Source: Siphonobacter sp. SORGH_AS_0500
Lineage (GTDB): Bacteria; Bacteroidota; Bacteroidia; Cytophagales; Spirosomataceae
DNA: 64,000 bases
Direction: 5' to 3'
Assembly (NCBI RefSeq): GCF_002838835.1
Contig: NZ_NHPP01000021.1
Location: forward strand, 1 to 64,000
Below, in pieces: positions 17,649-28,243 of this stretch (positions are counted from its first letter, which is position 1; each line of letters starts with the position of its first letter). The position numbers and the translations under genes were made by a program. The notes under the pieces are model-generated. The model worked only from the letters and a program-made list of their open reading frames with translations, searched no databases and was not told the origin of the DNA.

Positions 17649-20600
17649 GAACATACGTACTTTCAGTGGGGGAAGAAACAACGTCTGATTTGGAGCCCAT
17701 GCGTTCGCCCATTTTGGCGAAGATGACATACAGACCGGGGACGATTACCAGTCCAAACACGGTACCCACTAGCATCACCGCCCGCCGCTGCGTCACGAAT
17801 CGAACGGTACCAGCACCCGCACCCGTAGCAATACACAAGGGAATCAGACCGGCAATGAAGGCGAAGGAAGTCATCAGAATGGGTCGAAGACGGGTTACGG
17901 CACCTTCCATGGCGGCCTTCACAATACTCAGCCCTTCCCGCTGCCGCTGGCTGGCAAATTCTACGATCAGAATGGCATTTTTACCCAATAAACCAATAAG
18001 CATCACCAGGGCGACCTGGGCGTAAATGTTATTCTGTAAACCCGCTAGTTGCAGGCACAGGAATGAGCCGAAAATCCCGGTGGGTAAGGATAATAAAACG
18101 GGCAAGGGCAGTAACAGACTTTCGTATTGAGCGACCAGTAACAAGTACACAAACAGCAGACATAGCATGAAAATGTAAATCGCCTGATTCCCCGAAAGTA
18201 CCTCCTCACGCGACATCCCCGACCAGGCAAAGGAGTATCCTCTTGGTAACTTGGCCGCTACTTCTTCCACGGCTTTCAGGGCATCACCACTGCTGTATCC
18301 GGGAGCGGCATCGCCGTTGATCAGGGCCGAGGTATACATGTTGTAGCGAGTCAACTGCTCAGGGCCATATACCCGTTCCAGCCGGATGAAGTTGGAGTAA
18401 GGCACCATTTCGCCCTTGGCATTTTTCACGTGCATGTTGAGCACATCTTCGGGCTTGGTACGATACTCAGGCGAAGCCTGCACCATGACCTTGTACATTT
18501 GTCCGAAGCGGATGAAATTTGAGGCGTAAAAACTTCCCATCAGGGTTTGCAGCGTGCTCATGGCATTGTCTACCGAGATGCCTTTCTGAGCGGCTTTGTC
18601 GTAATCGACGTGCAACATGTACTGGGGGAAGCTAGGATCGAAGCTCGTAAACACCTGACCGATTTCTGGACGCTTATTGACTTCCGCCATAAAGTCTTCG
18701 GCTACTTTTTTAGTGGCCTGTAAATCTCCCTTACCCGTACGATCTAGTAATCGTAATTCAAACCCGCTGGAGTTACCAAAGCCGGGAACGGTTGGGGGTG
18801 GGAAGTACTGAACACTGGCTCCCTGAATATGTCGGGTCTGTTTTTGCAGATTCGCAATCACGTCATCCACGGTTTCCTTTCGTTCTTCCCAGCTTTGAGG
18901 TTAACCATCGCCATGCCATAGGAAGAACCAGATCCATCCGTCATCAAGCTAAAACCAGCAAGGGTTGAAACGTTTTCAACGGCGGACATTTTAGAAGCAA
19001 CCTGCTGAATCTGATCCAATACTTCTTCGGTACGCTTTACGGTAGCTCCTGCGGGGGTGGTTACGTTTACGTAAATCATGCCCTGATCTTCGGTAGGAAT
19101 AAATCCACTCGGAAGAATCGTATTAATACCCCAGGTTCCGGCCACGAAAAGGGCGAGTAAACCCACGGTCACGACGCGACGACTGATGATGCGTTTGAGT
19201 AATCCCTGATAACGACCCGTCAGACGGTCAAAGCCCCGGTTGAAGCTGGCAAAAAATCGACCTAACCAGTTTTTACGGCTTTCCGCTGACGTATGCGGTT
19301 TTAGTAATAGGGCACACAAAGCAGGGGTTAAGGTAAGAGCGTTCAGACCCGAAATCAGAATGGCTACGGCAAGGGTTAAGGAAAACTGGCGGTAGAAAAT
19401 CCCGACGGGACCGGAGAGAAAAGCCACGGGCACGAATACCGCCGACATGACCAATGTGATGGCAATCAAAGCCCCGCTGATTTCCCGCATGGCTGCAAAC
19501 GTTGCCTGCCGGGGCGATAAATGCTCTTCGGCCATTTTTGCGTGAACGGCTTCCACGACGACAATCCCATCATCCACCACAATCCCGATGGCTAATACCA
19601 GAGCGAACAGCGTTAACAGGTTAATGGAGAATCCAATCATGCTCATAAAAGCAAAGGCTCCAACCAGGGCTACCGGTACCACTAGGGCACAAATCAGGGT
19701 GGATCGCCAGTCCTGTAAGAAGAGGAATACGACAATAAATACCAGTACGAAAGCCTCAAAGAGCGTCCGAACAACTTCGTGAATAGACGCATCCAGGAAT
19801 CGGGAAACGTCGTAGGCAAAGTTATAAGTCATGCCCGGCGGGAAGGTCTCTTGCTTCAGTTCCGCCATCCGGGTTTTTACGTTCTCGATGATCTCACGGG
19901 CGTTGGAACCGGGTCGCTGTTTCAGCATAATAGCCGCCGAAGGACGACCATCCGTTTTGGATAATACATCGTAATCCAGCGAGCCAAACTCTACATCGGC
20001 TACGTCTTTCAGGCGTAAAATCGAACCACTGGGATCGGCCCTGAGTACAATATTGCGGTATTGATCGGGCTCGAAAAACTTACCCGTATATTTCAAAACG
20101 TATTGTAACACCTGCGGAGCCCGGTCTGCACTTTCCCCGGCTTTTCCCGGAGCGGCCTCCACGTTTTGCTGACGAATGGCGTTAATGACTTCTTCGGGAG
20201 AAAGATTATAGGCCGTCAAACGATCCGGCTTTAACCATACCCGCATCGAATATTCACGGGAACCCATGATGTCGGCAAACCCTACGCCGTCAATTCGTTT
20301 GAGTTCAGCCAGAATATTAATATCCGCAAAATTGTAAATGAACTTCTCATCGACGGTAGAATCATCACTGAAAATATTCAGATACAATAACATACTGTTG
20401 ACTTCCTTTTCCGTAATAACCCCGGCCTTGATGACCTCTTCGGGTAACTCATCGAGCACCGCCGTTACCCGGTTCTGCACGTTCATGGCCGCCAGATCGG
20501 GGTCGGTTCCTACTTCAAAAAAGATTTGAATCAGCGTGGTTCCATCGTTACCCGAAACGGAGTTCATGTACACCATGCCGGGTACACCGTTAATGGCCCG

Positions 20601-20798
20601 TTCGAGTGGAGTCGCCACCGCTTTGGTACACACTTCGGCGTTGGCTCCCGTATATTTGGTGGTTACGGTAACCGATGGAGGAACAATATCAGGGAATTGA
20701 GTAACGGGTAATCCCGTCAGGGCCAGTACTCCCAGCAGTGTAATGACTACAGAAATGACCGACGACAACAGGGGCCGTTTAATGAATATATCAAACAT
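17638..20798 (-). CDS. RND (HAE1/AcrB-type) efflux permease, frameshifted (system 1)
   Basis: This is a proton-driven inner-membrane pump of about 1053 residues when the two frames are joined, the normal size for the hydrophobe/amphiphile efflux family. The N-terminal 640 residues begin MFDIFIKRPLLSSVISV and include FLQDWRSTL and the proton-relay region GIVVDDGIVVVEAVHAKM. The second frame resumes with WEERKETVDDVIANLQ and contains SLPTGIFG and GLLGKNAILIVEFA. The break at about 18893-18896 is explained by one missing base just before TGGGAAG; the restored text NLKAWEERKETVDDV is typical. It starts 15 bases after the HlyD gene. The drug or metabolite exported is unknown. Confidence 0.88.
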
Positions 20799-20813
20799 AA
20801 AGTGGGGTTTAGA

Positions 20814-21959
20814 TTACAGCACATGAGCAGATTGCTGCGTAACCGTCAGGCTATCGCTGGAAATGGGCTGGGGTGTGATTTCGTCCCCATCACGAACGTT
20901 CTGAATTCCTTCGAAAACAACCCGTTCGCCAGGCTGTAGGCCAGAATTAACAATGTAGTTTTTACCGACGCGACCGCGGGGAATGAAGCTGCGAGATTTG
21001 ACTTTACCCGACTTGTCAACAACGTATACGTAATTTTTGTCCTGCACCTCAAATACCGCTTTCTGGGGTACGAGTAGAGCATCGGCAACCTGCGTACTGA
21101 GACGAATTTTACCCGAAGACCCGTGCTTAAGCAACTGCTTGGGATTGGCAAAACGAGCCCGGAAGGCAATCGTTCCTGACCCCCCTTCAAAGGTGCTTTC
21201 CATGACTTCAATATGGCCCCGAATGGGGTAAAGCGATTCATCGGCCAGTAGCATTTCTACTTCCTGACCACCTTTACCCAGCAGGTTGCGATTGTTCTTG
21301 ATGAAACTCAGGTATTCTCGTTCCGATACATCAAAATAGGCAAATACTTCCTGAATGTCGGAAACGGTGGTTAACAAAGCACCGGACTCAATCAGACTTC
21401 CCATTTTGAAAGGAATCCGGTTAATAACTCCATCGAAGGGGGCACGGATGTTTGCCTGGGTCAGTCGTAAAGCCGCGGCTTCATGGGCGGCACGGGCTTC
21501 GTCGATCTGGGCCCGGGCCCCTTCGAGTTTAGCTTTAGCCAGTTCCATTTCTGAAGGCGAAACGACTTTGTTGTCTAACAACAATTTTACCCGCCCTACT
21601 TCAACTTCCGCCGTTTTTGCTTCAGCCTGAGCAATCTTCAGGGCTGCTTTGGCCTTGTCGGCTTCTACCTGATATTCGGCGGCGTTCAGGCTGAAAAGGA
21701 TCTGCCCCTTATGCACCCGCTGGCCTTCATCGACGTGAATTTTTTCCAGAAAACCCGTTACCCGAGCTCTGATTTCAACGTTTCGAACGGCTTCGAGTGT
21801 GCTGACATATTCGCGTTGCAGTTGGGTAGGGCGGCGACTGATTTCTACGACGGGAAGGGTTAATTTTTCTTTGGGCTGATTGGTCTGGGCTTCTTTACTC
21901 TGGCAACCAGAGAGCCAAACGCCGATCAGCAAGGCGGAAACGCCTATGCTTTTTTTCAT
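20814..21959 (-). CDS. HlyD/AcrA-type periplasmic adaptor lipoprotein (system 1)
   Basis: The 381-residue adaptor carries a lipoprotein signal with lipobox LSGC. The order of domains is normal: a lipoyl half-motif around IRARVTGFLEKIHVDEGQRV, a coiled-coil hairpin rich in Ala/Glu/Lys (about 90-160), the second lipoyl half RAPFDGVINRIPFKMGSLIE, a beta-barrel and a membrane-proximal domain ending PGERVVFEGIQNVRDGDEI. It links the RND permease to the TolC-like channel encoded next. A 14-bp palindrome lies upstream and could be the operator of the operon. Confidence 0.88.
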   Translation of the reverse strand: MKKSIGVSALLIGVWLSGCQSKEAQTNQPKEKLTLPVVEISRRPTQLQREYVSTLEAVRNVEIRARVTGFLEKIHVDEGQRVHKGQILFSLNAAEYQVEADKAKAALKIAQAEAKTAEVEVGRVKLLLDNKVVSPSEMELAKAKLEGARAQIDEARAAHEAAALRLTQANIRAPFDGVINRIPFKMGSLIESGALLTTVSDIQEVFAYFDVSEREYLSFIKNNRNLLGKGGQEVEMLLADESLYPIRGHIEVMESTFEGGSGTIAFRARFANPKQLLKHGSSGKIRLSTQVADALLVPQKAVFEVQDKNYVYVVDKSGKVKSRSFIPRGRVGKNYIVNSGLQPGERVVFEGIQNVRDGDEITPQPISSDSLTVTQQSAHVL

Positions 21960-21979
21960 GAATACAAGTGGTGAATGGA

Positions 21980-22020
21980 CTTATTAGCTGATTGAATCGT
22001 GTTGATTATCAGCTGATAAG
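21980..22020. promoter_or_regulatory. candidate operator of efflux operon 1
   Basis: TTATCAGCTGATAA (22006-22019) is a perfect 14-bp palindrome. A near-copy of one half, TTATTAGCTGAT, lies at 21981-21992, so the two together make a 13-bp inverted repeat with one mismatch. The site lies 21-61 bases upstream of the HlyD start codon. Palindromes like this suit TetR- or MarR-type dimers. No dedicated regulator gene is adjacent. Confidence 0.5.
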
Positions 22021-22113
22021 ATGATGAAGAAAGAAATTTGGAAATACAATGAATAACGGATCGGTATGGATACACCGATTCGACCTTAACTCCTCAGAAT
22101 TATGGAAAAGAAA

Positions 22114-22518
22114 TTACGCCTTGCGTTGGGGCGGAGGCGAAGAAATTTCCAGCATCCGACTTAGTAACTCGTCGGTGCGGTCTGGAATGAAAAGTGTAGG
22201 TAATACAATAACCGTTTCGACGGGAGGAAGAAGCCGAAAGGTAGGCGTGAAAAAGTAATCCTGATTGAGTTTGGTCAGATCACTATCCTCATCGGGTTCA
22301 TCGTGCTCGGGGACCACGTTATCCAGGCCAAAGCCTTCTTCCAGCACGAACTCAATCAGACTTTCCATGTCATTAATGGTTGGGTCTTCATGCGTTTCTC
22401 CATCCTCTGAATAACACACGTTGCGATCGGGCGTATCAATGCTGAGGTTGATGACATGCAGTGCCATCAACAAACAAAACAATTGATAAAGGATCCAACT
22501 ACGGTTTCTTTTCTTCAT
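22114..22518 (-). CDS. small acidic protein with signal anchor, unknown function
   Basis: The 134-residue protein has one hydrophobic N-terminal helix (about 9-27, after KKRNRS). An acidic stretch follows (about 40-88, rich in Glu/Asp, including EHDEPDEDSDLTK), then a hydrophobic C-terminal half with FFTPTFRLLPPVETVIVLP. No family is recognised. It is transcribed in the same direction as efflux operon 1, 154 bases upstream of the HlyD gene and separated from it by the palindromic operator candidate. It may be exported or membrane-anchored. A link to the efflux system rests only on position. Confidence 0.6.
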   Translation of the reverse strand: MKKRNRSWILYQLFCLLMALHVINLSIDTPDRNVCYSEDGETHEDPTINDMESLIEFVLEEGFGLDNVVPEHDEPDEDSDLTKLNQDYFFTPTFRLLPPVETVIVLPTLFIPDRTDELLSRMLEISSPPPQRKA

Positions 22519-22715
22519 GGGATAGAGCTAAACCATGACGAAAGTAGGCAGAATTTAATGGTTATGGAAGAGAAATCGACATATTCTTAGAACGATTCCC
22601 TAAAATCCTATTCATGGAGACGGTTTTAATGATATTCTAATCGAGGTTAAAGCGAGGGGTTTTTAGGATTCTTTTCTGGGTTGTTTTTGGGTTTTGTAAT
22701 TTATAAATTGATGTT

Positions 22716-22862
22716 CCCCGGATTGCATCCGGGGCTATTCATGTTAAACTCCGCTGGGGTTGATGTGAATCTAATGCTACAATCCTAAAGCTGTTTGTTA
22801 AGGATTTGTAATCCGATGTCGGGGCTATTTGTGCTGAACACCTCTGAGGTTGATGCGAGTCT
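22716..22862. repeat. diverged direct-repeat pair in intergenic region
   Basis: The 546-base gap 22519-23064 holds two similar units. The unit from about 22716 contains CGGGGCTATTCATGTTAAAC and GGTTGATGTGAATCT; the unit from about 22811 contains CGGGGCTATTTGTGCTGAAC and GGTTGATGCGAGTCT. The first begins with a perfect 8-bp hairpin CCCCGGAT-TGC-ATCCGGGG (22716-22734). The units are separated by about 85-90 bases start to start. They resemble decayed copies of a small dispersed element. Confidence 0.55.
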
Positions 22863-22987
22863 TAGGAACAACGGGCCTTTTCAAAATCCTTATTCGTTTG
22901 AGATGATAGCGTATCAGCTTCACCCAATATTCAAACGAAATCAAAGCTCAAACCCAATTATGATAACCATGCGGCGAATAATGGGCT

Positions 22988-23061
22988 TAATATCCGCATT
23001 ATTTGCGGATATTAGTTAAGCTTGCGGAGATTGTGTAGTATATTCACCGCAAAATTAGCGG
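22988..23061. promoter_or_regulatory. candidate operator upstream of the Fic gene
   Basis: TAATATCCGCA (22988-22998) and TGCGGATATTA (23004-23014) form a perfect 11-bp inverted repeat. The GCGGA half-site recurs at 23024 and again at 23058, and CCGC occurs at 23047, right up to the start codon at 23065. The Fic protein has a C-terminal winged helix, so autoregulation is an obvious reading, but it is inference. Confidence 0.5.
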
Positions 23062-23064
23062 AGA

Positions 23065-24168
23065 ATGTATATCTATCAACAAAGAAACTGGCCTCACTTT
23101 TATTGGGATGAATCTCAAATCCTTAATACTCTGGCTGCTCTTCGACACAAACAGGGCCGATTAATTGGGAAAATGTCAACCCTGGGTTTTACGCTTCAGG
23201 AAGAAGCCATGCTACGGACTTTGACGTTGGAAGTATTAAAGACCAGTGAGATTGAAGGGGAGATTTTAGATTCAGATCAGGTTCGGTCGTCCATTGCCCG
23301 GCGACTAGGTATAGAGAGCTTCGGCCTGGTGAAGGCCGATCGCGACGTAGAGGGAGTCGTAGAAATGTTGCTGGATGCCACTCAAAAGTATACCGAGCCT
23401 TTAACGAAGGATCGGCTTTTCGGCTGGCACTCGGCTCTGTTTCCTACGGGGAGGAGCGGCATGTATAAAATTACGGTTGGCGACTGGCGGGGGGAAGGCG
23501 ACGGTCCCATGCAGGTGGTTTCGGGCCCACTGGGACGGGAACACGTGCATTACGAAGCACCGGACTATGCGGTGATTGACCAGGAAATGGAGCAGTTTCT
23601 GGATTGGTTCAATCGCGAAGAACCCATCGATCCAGTTATAAAAGCGGCCATTGCCCATTTATGGTTTGTAACCATTCACCCGTTTGACGACGGCAACGGG
23701 CGGATTGCCCGAACGATCGCGGATTTACAGTTATCCCGGGCGGATGAAAGCGTTCAGCGGTTTTATAGCATGTCGGCTCAGATTCGGAAAGAACGAAACC
23801 GATACTACGAAATTCTCGAAAAAACGCAGAAAGGAGACCTGAACGTAACGGAATGGCTGGAGTGGTTTATGCAGTGTCTGGACCGGGCCATCGTGGCAAC
23901 CGATGAAGTATTATCGAGTGTACTGACGAAAGCAAAATACTGGGAATGGTTCAAAAGCAAATCCATCAGCGAGCGACAAAAGTTAATGCTCAATAAATTA
24001 ATGGATGGATTTGAAGGAAAATTAACTACTTCCAAATGGGCAAAAATTGCTAAATGTTCACAGGATACTGCTCTTCGGGATATCCAGAATTTAATGGAAC
24101 AAGGCATCCTGAACCAAGACGGTCCTGGCGGTAGAAGTACCAGTTATTACCTGGCTCCGGTGTTATGA
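23065..24168 (+). CDS. Fic-family protein with N-terminal DUF4172-type and C-terminal wHTH domains
   Basis: The 367-residue protein has an N-terminal helical domain, the Fic core and a C-terminal winged-helix-like segment (TTSKWAKIAKCSQDTALRDIQNLMEQGIL). The catalytic loop HPFDDGNGRIAR begins at H205 and has every conserved residue, so AMP transfer (AMPylation) is plausible. The N-terminal stretch T60-S-E-I-E64-G65 matches the autoinhibitory (S/T)xxxE(G/N) motif, so the enzyme is probably self-inhibited. No separate antitoxin gene is adjacent. The start codon follows directly on the GCGGA operator-like cluster. The target protein is unknown. Confidence 0.88.
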   Translation: MYIYQQRNWPHFYWDESQILNTLAALRHKQGRLIGKMSTLGFTLQEEAMLRTLTLEVLKTSEIEGEILDSDQVRSSIARRLGIESFGLVKADRDVEGVVEMLLDATQKYTEPLTKDRLFGWHSALFPTGRSGMYKITVGDWRGEGDGPMQVVSGPLGREHVHYEAPDYAVIDQEMEQFLDWFNREEPIDPVIKAAIAHLWFVTIHPFDDGNGRIARTIADLQLSRADESVQRFYSMSAQIRKERNRYYEILEKTQKGDLNVTEWLEWFMQCLDRAIVATDEVLSSVLTKAKYWEWFKSKSISERQKLMLNKLMDGFEGKLTTSKWAKIAKCSQDTALRDIQNLMEQGILNQDGPGGRSTSYYLAPVL

Positions 24169-24813
24169 AAATCAATGAGAATCGTTGTTTATAATTTTTG
24201 GTATAAAAGAAGTTAATGAGTGATGAAAATATAATTATTCACTAATGTAAAATCAAAACTTATAGTTTACTATCTTGATGATAGGTATTTATAAAATATA
24301 AGTTAAGTAATTAAAGCTAATGAATTATTCATGTAAAAAATAAATAATTTAATTATGTAATAGGTTATAGACTGTGTAAAGTTTACAATAGTTGGATCTT
24401 CATGCGAATGATCGAGGAGTAAATAACTTCTTCTATCCCTTATCTCGAACGTAGATATATTTCTATGTAATTGATTGTATTTTAGATAGTTAACAATAAT
24501 TAATGGGTAAGTGTATTTGAAAAAAGTAAGAAGTTCCTTCGCTTTGGTCTGAATAACAGACTCGAGGTGCAAACCAACTTATCCCAGGGCCCTCTTGAAC
24601 GTAGGAAATCATTTTTCCTACATTCAACCTCTTAATAGACAGATTTTTAAAATAAAGTAATTGCCTTAATTAGTTTATAGGTAATACATGCACATCTGAT
24701 CTTTACTTAAATCAATTCTAACAAAATTTAACATATATGTTGATGCAACGGAAGCCTTGATTTACGCATTATTTTATTAATTCGTAAATTAATACATCCT
24801 TCATTCCATCTTC
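24169..24813. other. AT-rich gene-free region
   Basis: These 645 bases are very AT-rich. An 89-codon minus-strand open frame (24303-24572) has no recognisable domain and low-complexity composition, and is not accepted. The promoter of the TonB receptor should lie at the right end, but no clear element stands out. Confidence 0.5.
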
Positions 24814-27246
24814 ATGATACGTATTTTACCTGCCTTCTTTATTTTTTAATTTATTTTTTGATTCAGTTTTATCCTTTTCTCAAACCTCTTCCACTATTAA
24901 ACAACAATCCGTTGCTACGATTAGTGGGTACGTTCGGGAAAAAGGAAGTCAGGAAGCTTTGCTCGGCGTTTCGGTGCTCGTCGAAGGAACTTCTTTGGGA
25001 ACCGCTACGAATGCGTACGGCTTTTATTCATTAACCTTACCGGTACAGGAGCACCTTTCGCTGCGTTTTTCCTTCGTGGGTTACCAAACCGAAACCCGAA
25101 CGATTGACCTGAAGAACAATACCAGTCTCTCCCTCGAATTAACTCCTGGACGTATGCTGAATGAAGTAACCGTTCGCGGAAAGACGCAGCAGGATAAGGT
25201 GAGCGAAACGCCACAAATGAGTAAAATCGAAGTACCGATTTCGCAGATAAAGAAGATTCCGGCTTTGCTGGGCGAAAAGGATGTCCTCAAGGTGTTACAA
25301 CTCATGCCCGGTGTTCAGAAGGGCAGTGAAGGCAGTACGGGCATTTATGTTCGCGGTGGTGGTCCCGATCAAAACCTGATTATCCTCGATGATGCCACCG
25401 TCTATAATGCGAATCACCTCTTCGGCTTTTTTTCGGTCTTCAACGGCGATGCTCTTAAAAGTGTGGAACTTACCAAAGGCGGTTTTCCAGCCCGGTACGG
25501 CGGTCGTTTATCTTCGGTTATTGAACTGAACATGAAGGATGGCAATAAGGAGAAACTGCATGGCGAAGGAAGTATTGGGTTAATCGCTTCGCGGGTAACC
25601 CTGGAAGGGCCCATCAAACGCAAGAAAGACAGTACGGCACGATCCTCTTTCCTGATTTCTGGTCGGCGGACGTATCTGGATTTGATTGCCCGGCCCCTCA
25701 TTGCTCTGTCCACGGAAGGGGATGAAATGGCAGGCTATCATTTTTATGATCTGAATGCCAAGTTGAATTATGATTTTGGACCGAAAAACAAAGTATACCT
25801 GAGTGGTTATTTTGGGCAGGATAGGTTTTTTGCCAGGAGTAAATACGGGAATTCCAGTAGTAAGGCGGGGCTTGACTGGGGTAATGCCACGGGTACAGTA
25901 CGCTGGAATCATTTGTTTTCCGACAAGCTTTTTGCTAATACATCCCTGATTTTCAGTAATTACCGCTTTTCTGTTTATCTGCAAGACCGGAGTTTTGATA
26001 ATGATAACCAAAAGGAAAGCATCTATGCCTTGCGGTATAATTCAGGCATTCGGGATTTTTCCTTTAAAACCGACTTTGATTATTATCCTAATCCTCAGCA
26101 TTCCATTCGGTTTGGGCTTCAGTCGCTGGCTCACCGCTTTACACCCAGTGCTACGGTATTACAGGATACGGACCTTAATCGGAATAAAAAAGACATTCAG
26201 AACATCGATGTGGTTGAAACGGGCCTTTATGCCGAAGACCACTGGACACCCGTTCAGCGTTTACGGATCAATGCCGGGATGCGGGTAAGTCATTTTTTGC
26301 ATCGGGAAATCCAATACTTACGGCCAGAACCTCGGTTGTCAGCCGCTTATATTCTCCAGCCTGATTTATCGTTCAAAGTCTCCTACGCCCTGATGAATCA
26401 ATATGTTCATATGCTATCCAATACGGGCATCGGGCTTCCAACGGACTTATGGGTACCTACTACTAATCGCGTTAAACCTCAGCAGTCAGAGCAAATCGCG
26501 GCGGGCTTTGCGAAAGACCTTACTAAAAGCGGCCTGACGTTTACACTGGAGGGTTATTACAAGCGGATGAACAACATCATTAGTTATAAAGAAGGAGCCA
26601 GTTTCTGTCATCGACGACCCTGAAACCGCTGGACAGGTTGACTGGCAGCAAAACGTAACCTCGGGGAAGGGCTGGTCGTATGGAGTGGAAGCCTTATTAC
26701 AAAAGAAGTAGGTCGTTTTCGGGTTGGGCTGGTTATACCCTTTCCTGGACGCAGTGGCAATTCCCGGAATTAAACGATGGTAAAAAGTTCTTTCCCCGTT
26801 ACGACCGCCGCCATGACATTTCGCTGGTGGGGGTGTATGAGCTTAGCCCCCGAATCACACTTTCAGGAACCTGGGTGTATGGTACAGGCAATGCTTTAAC
26901 AATTCCCACCGGAAAGTATATGGCCTATACCCGTCTGACGCCCAATTCTTATTCAGAAGGAAATCGGGAAGTAGAAGATTACGGACAGAAAAATGCCTTC
27001 CGGGCCGCCGCTTATCATCGTTTTGACGTTGGGATTCAGTTCCACAAAAAGATGAAACGCCACGAACGCACCTGGGAGTTTAGCGTTTATAATCTCTACG
27101 ATCGGCGGAACCCCTTCTTTTATATGTTGAGTGAAAAGGATATTCCTAACCCTTCTTCCCCCGGATCTACCCGATCAAAAACGGTGCTTAATCAATATTC
27201 CATTTTCCCGATTATCCCCTCATTCAGTTACATGTTTAAGTTTTAA
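24814..27246 (+). CDS. TonB-dependent receptor with carboxypeptidase-like N-terminal domain, multiply frameshifted
   Basis: This is an outer-membrane beta-barrel receptor for TonB-driven uptake, about 811 residues when joined. A signal-peptide start MIRILPAFFIF at 24814 runs into a T6 run (24842-24847). The frame then continues SVATISGYVREKGSQEALLG into a CarboxypepD_reg-like domain and a plug domain (VLKVLQLMPGVQKGSEG, YVRGGGPDQN). The barrel is read to about 26605, then in a second frame through VIDDPETAGQVDWQQNV to about 26700, then in a third from 26718 (GWAGYTLSWTQWQF) to 27246. Residual indels explain this better than decay because the similarity is continuous. It is paired with a DUF4249-type lipoprotein, a frequent partner of such receptors. 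The ligand is unknown. Confidence 0.78.
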
Positions 27247-27265
27247 TCAGACCTTCTTCTTTGTT

Positions 27266-28171
27266 ATGAAATATCTTTTTTTAGTACCAGTAATGGCCTT
27301 AATTCTAGTGGGGTGTAAGCCTTTGTATAAAGAGGTTAATCCAGATCGTATCCCGCAAACAGGGTCTAAATTGGTGGTGCATAGTTTCATCTCACCGCAG
27401 GATACTGCATTATTGGTTAAAGTCAGCATGTCCAGAAATGTACTGGGAGAAAGTGTGCCCTTTTATCGGCTGGATGTAATGGATGCGAACGTAGAGCTTT
27501 CCGATGGAACCCATTCCGTTAATCTTACTTACGATCTCCCATCAGGAGGGTATTATAAAATTAACGCAAAACTTTTTCCTATTCAGGAAGGGAAAACCTA
27601 CACACTTAAAGTAGGCAGAACGGGCGGAACGGCAGTTCTGGGACAGACGACGGTTCCCTATGCCGTACCTCTGCAACGGCTGGAAATAGATACCCTTGCT
27701 GCTACTTCTTTTGTGAATGGAAAAATAAGAATGTATTGGAATGATGTAGCAAAGCAAGCCAATTATTATAGCGTAGATGCAAAAGTAAATTACGATATGA
27801 TCACCTCTGTGCGGACCGGGGCTGGGGTTTTGAAAGATACCCTCATCCATGCTTCCCAACGCTTGCGTTTTGATGAACCGTTCCTGACGGATCAGGGTTT
27901 TGATGGCCAACCGATGGCAAGCCCACGTCAGGAGTTTACTATGTATCCCTCTTACTACGGGAGCTCGCCGCGACTACTGCGACCTATTTTAATAACTGCT
28001 TACCTCTTACATCTGGATTCAAACTATTACAAGTATCAAAAGGCCGTGGAAGAATGGAATAATGACAATCCCTTTACTGAACCGGTGCTTATTCCATCTA
28101 ATATTCAGGGTGGTCTGGGCTGTTTTGGATCTTATTCGAGAGCAGAGTTTACGGGAAAAATTGGTAACTAA
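27266..28171 (+). CDS. DUF4249-type lipoprotein
   Basis: The start is placed at the methionine at 27266, which begins a lipoprotein signal with lipobox LVGC; the earlier in-frame codons from 27131 overlap the receptor gene. The product is about 301 residues. It has an N-terminal beta-sandwich-like part (VVHSFISPQDTALLVKVSMSRNV, then DANVELSDGTHSVNL), as in the DUF4249 family of Bacteroidota surface lipoproteins usually encoded after a TonB receptor. It lies 19 bases after the receptor gene and ends at a strong terminator. It probably assists that receptor at the cell surface. Confidence 0.75.
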   Translation: MKYLFLVPVMALILVGCKPLYKEVNPDRIPQTGSKLVVHSFISPQDTALLVKVSMSRNVLGESVPFYRLDVMDANVELSDGTHSVNLTYDLPSGGYYKINAKLFPIQEGKTYTLKVGRTGGTAVLGQTTVPYAVPLQRLEIDTLAATSFVNGKIRMYWNDVAKQANYYSVDAKVNYDMITSVRTGAGVLKDTLIHASQRLRFDEPFLTDQGFDGQPMASPRQEFTMYPSYYGSSPRLLRPILITAYLLHLDSNYYKYQKAVEEWNNDNPFTEPVLIPSNIQGGLGCFGSYSRAEFTGKIGN

Positions 28172-28188
28172 CTCGGGTATCAATGAAT

Positions 28189-28227
28189 AAAAAAGGTTGC
28201 TCGTCAGTACAGCGAGCAACCTTTTTT
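28189..28227. terminator. bidirectional intrinsic terminator
   Basis: AAAAAAGGTTGCTCG (28189-28203) pairs with CGAGCAACCTTTTTT (28213-28227), giving a U-tract on both strands. It sits between the convergent DUF4249-type and LytTR genes. Confidence 0.85.
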
Positions 28228-28243
28228 GCGTAAGCCTTTTCTA

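Noticed and set aside
17649..17729. Longer N-terminus for the TolC-like protein 1
   Set aside because: These codons lie inside the permease gene and precede a clear lipoprotein signal; the internal start is preferred.
24303..24572. 89-codon minus-strand open frame in AT-rich DNA
   Set aside because: Low-complexity Ile/Tyr/Asn/Lys-rich composition with no domain; expected by chance at this base composition.
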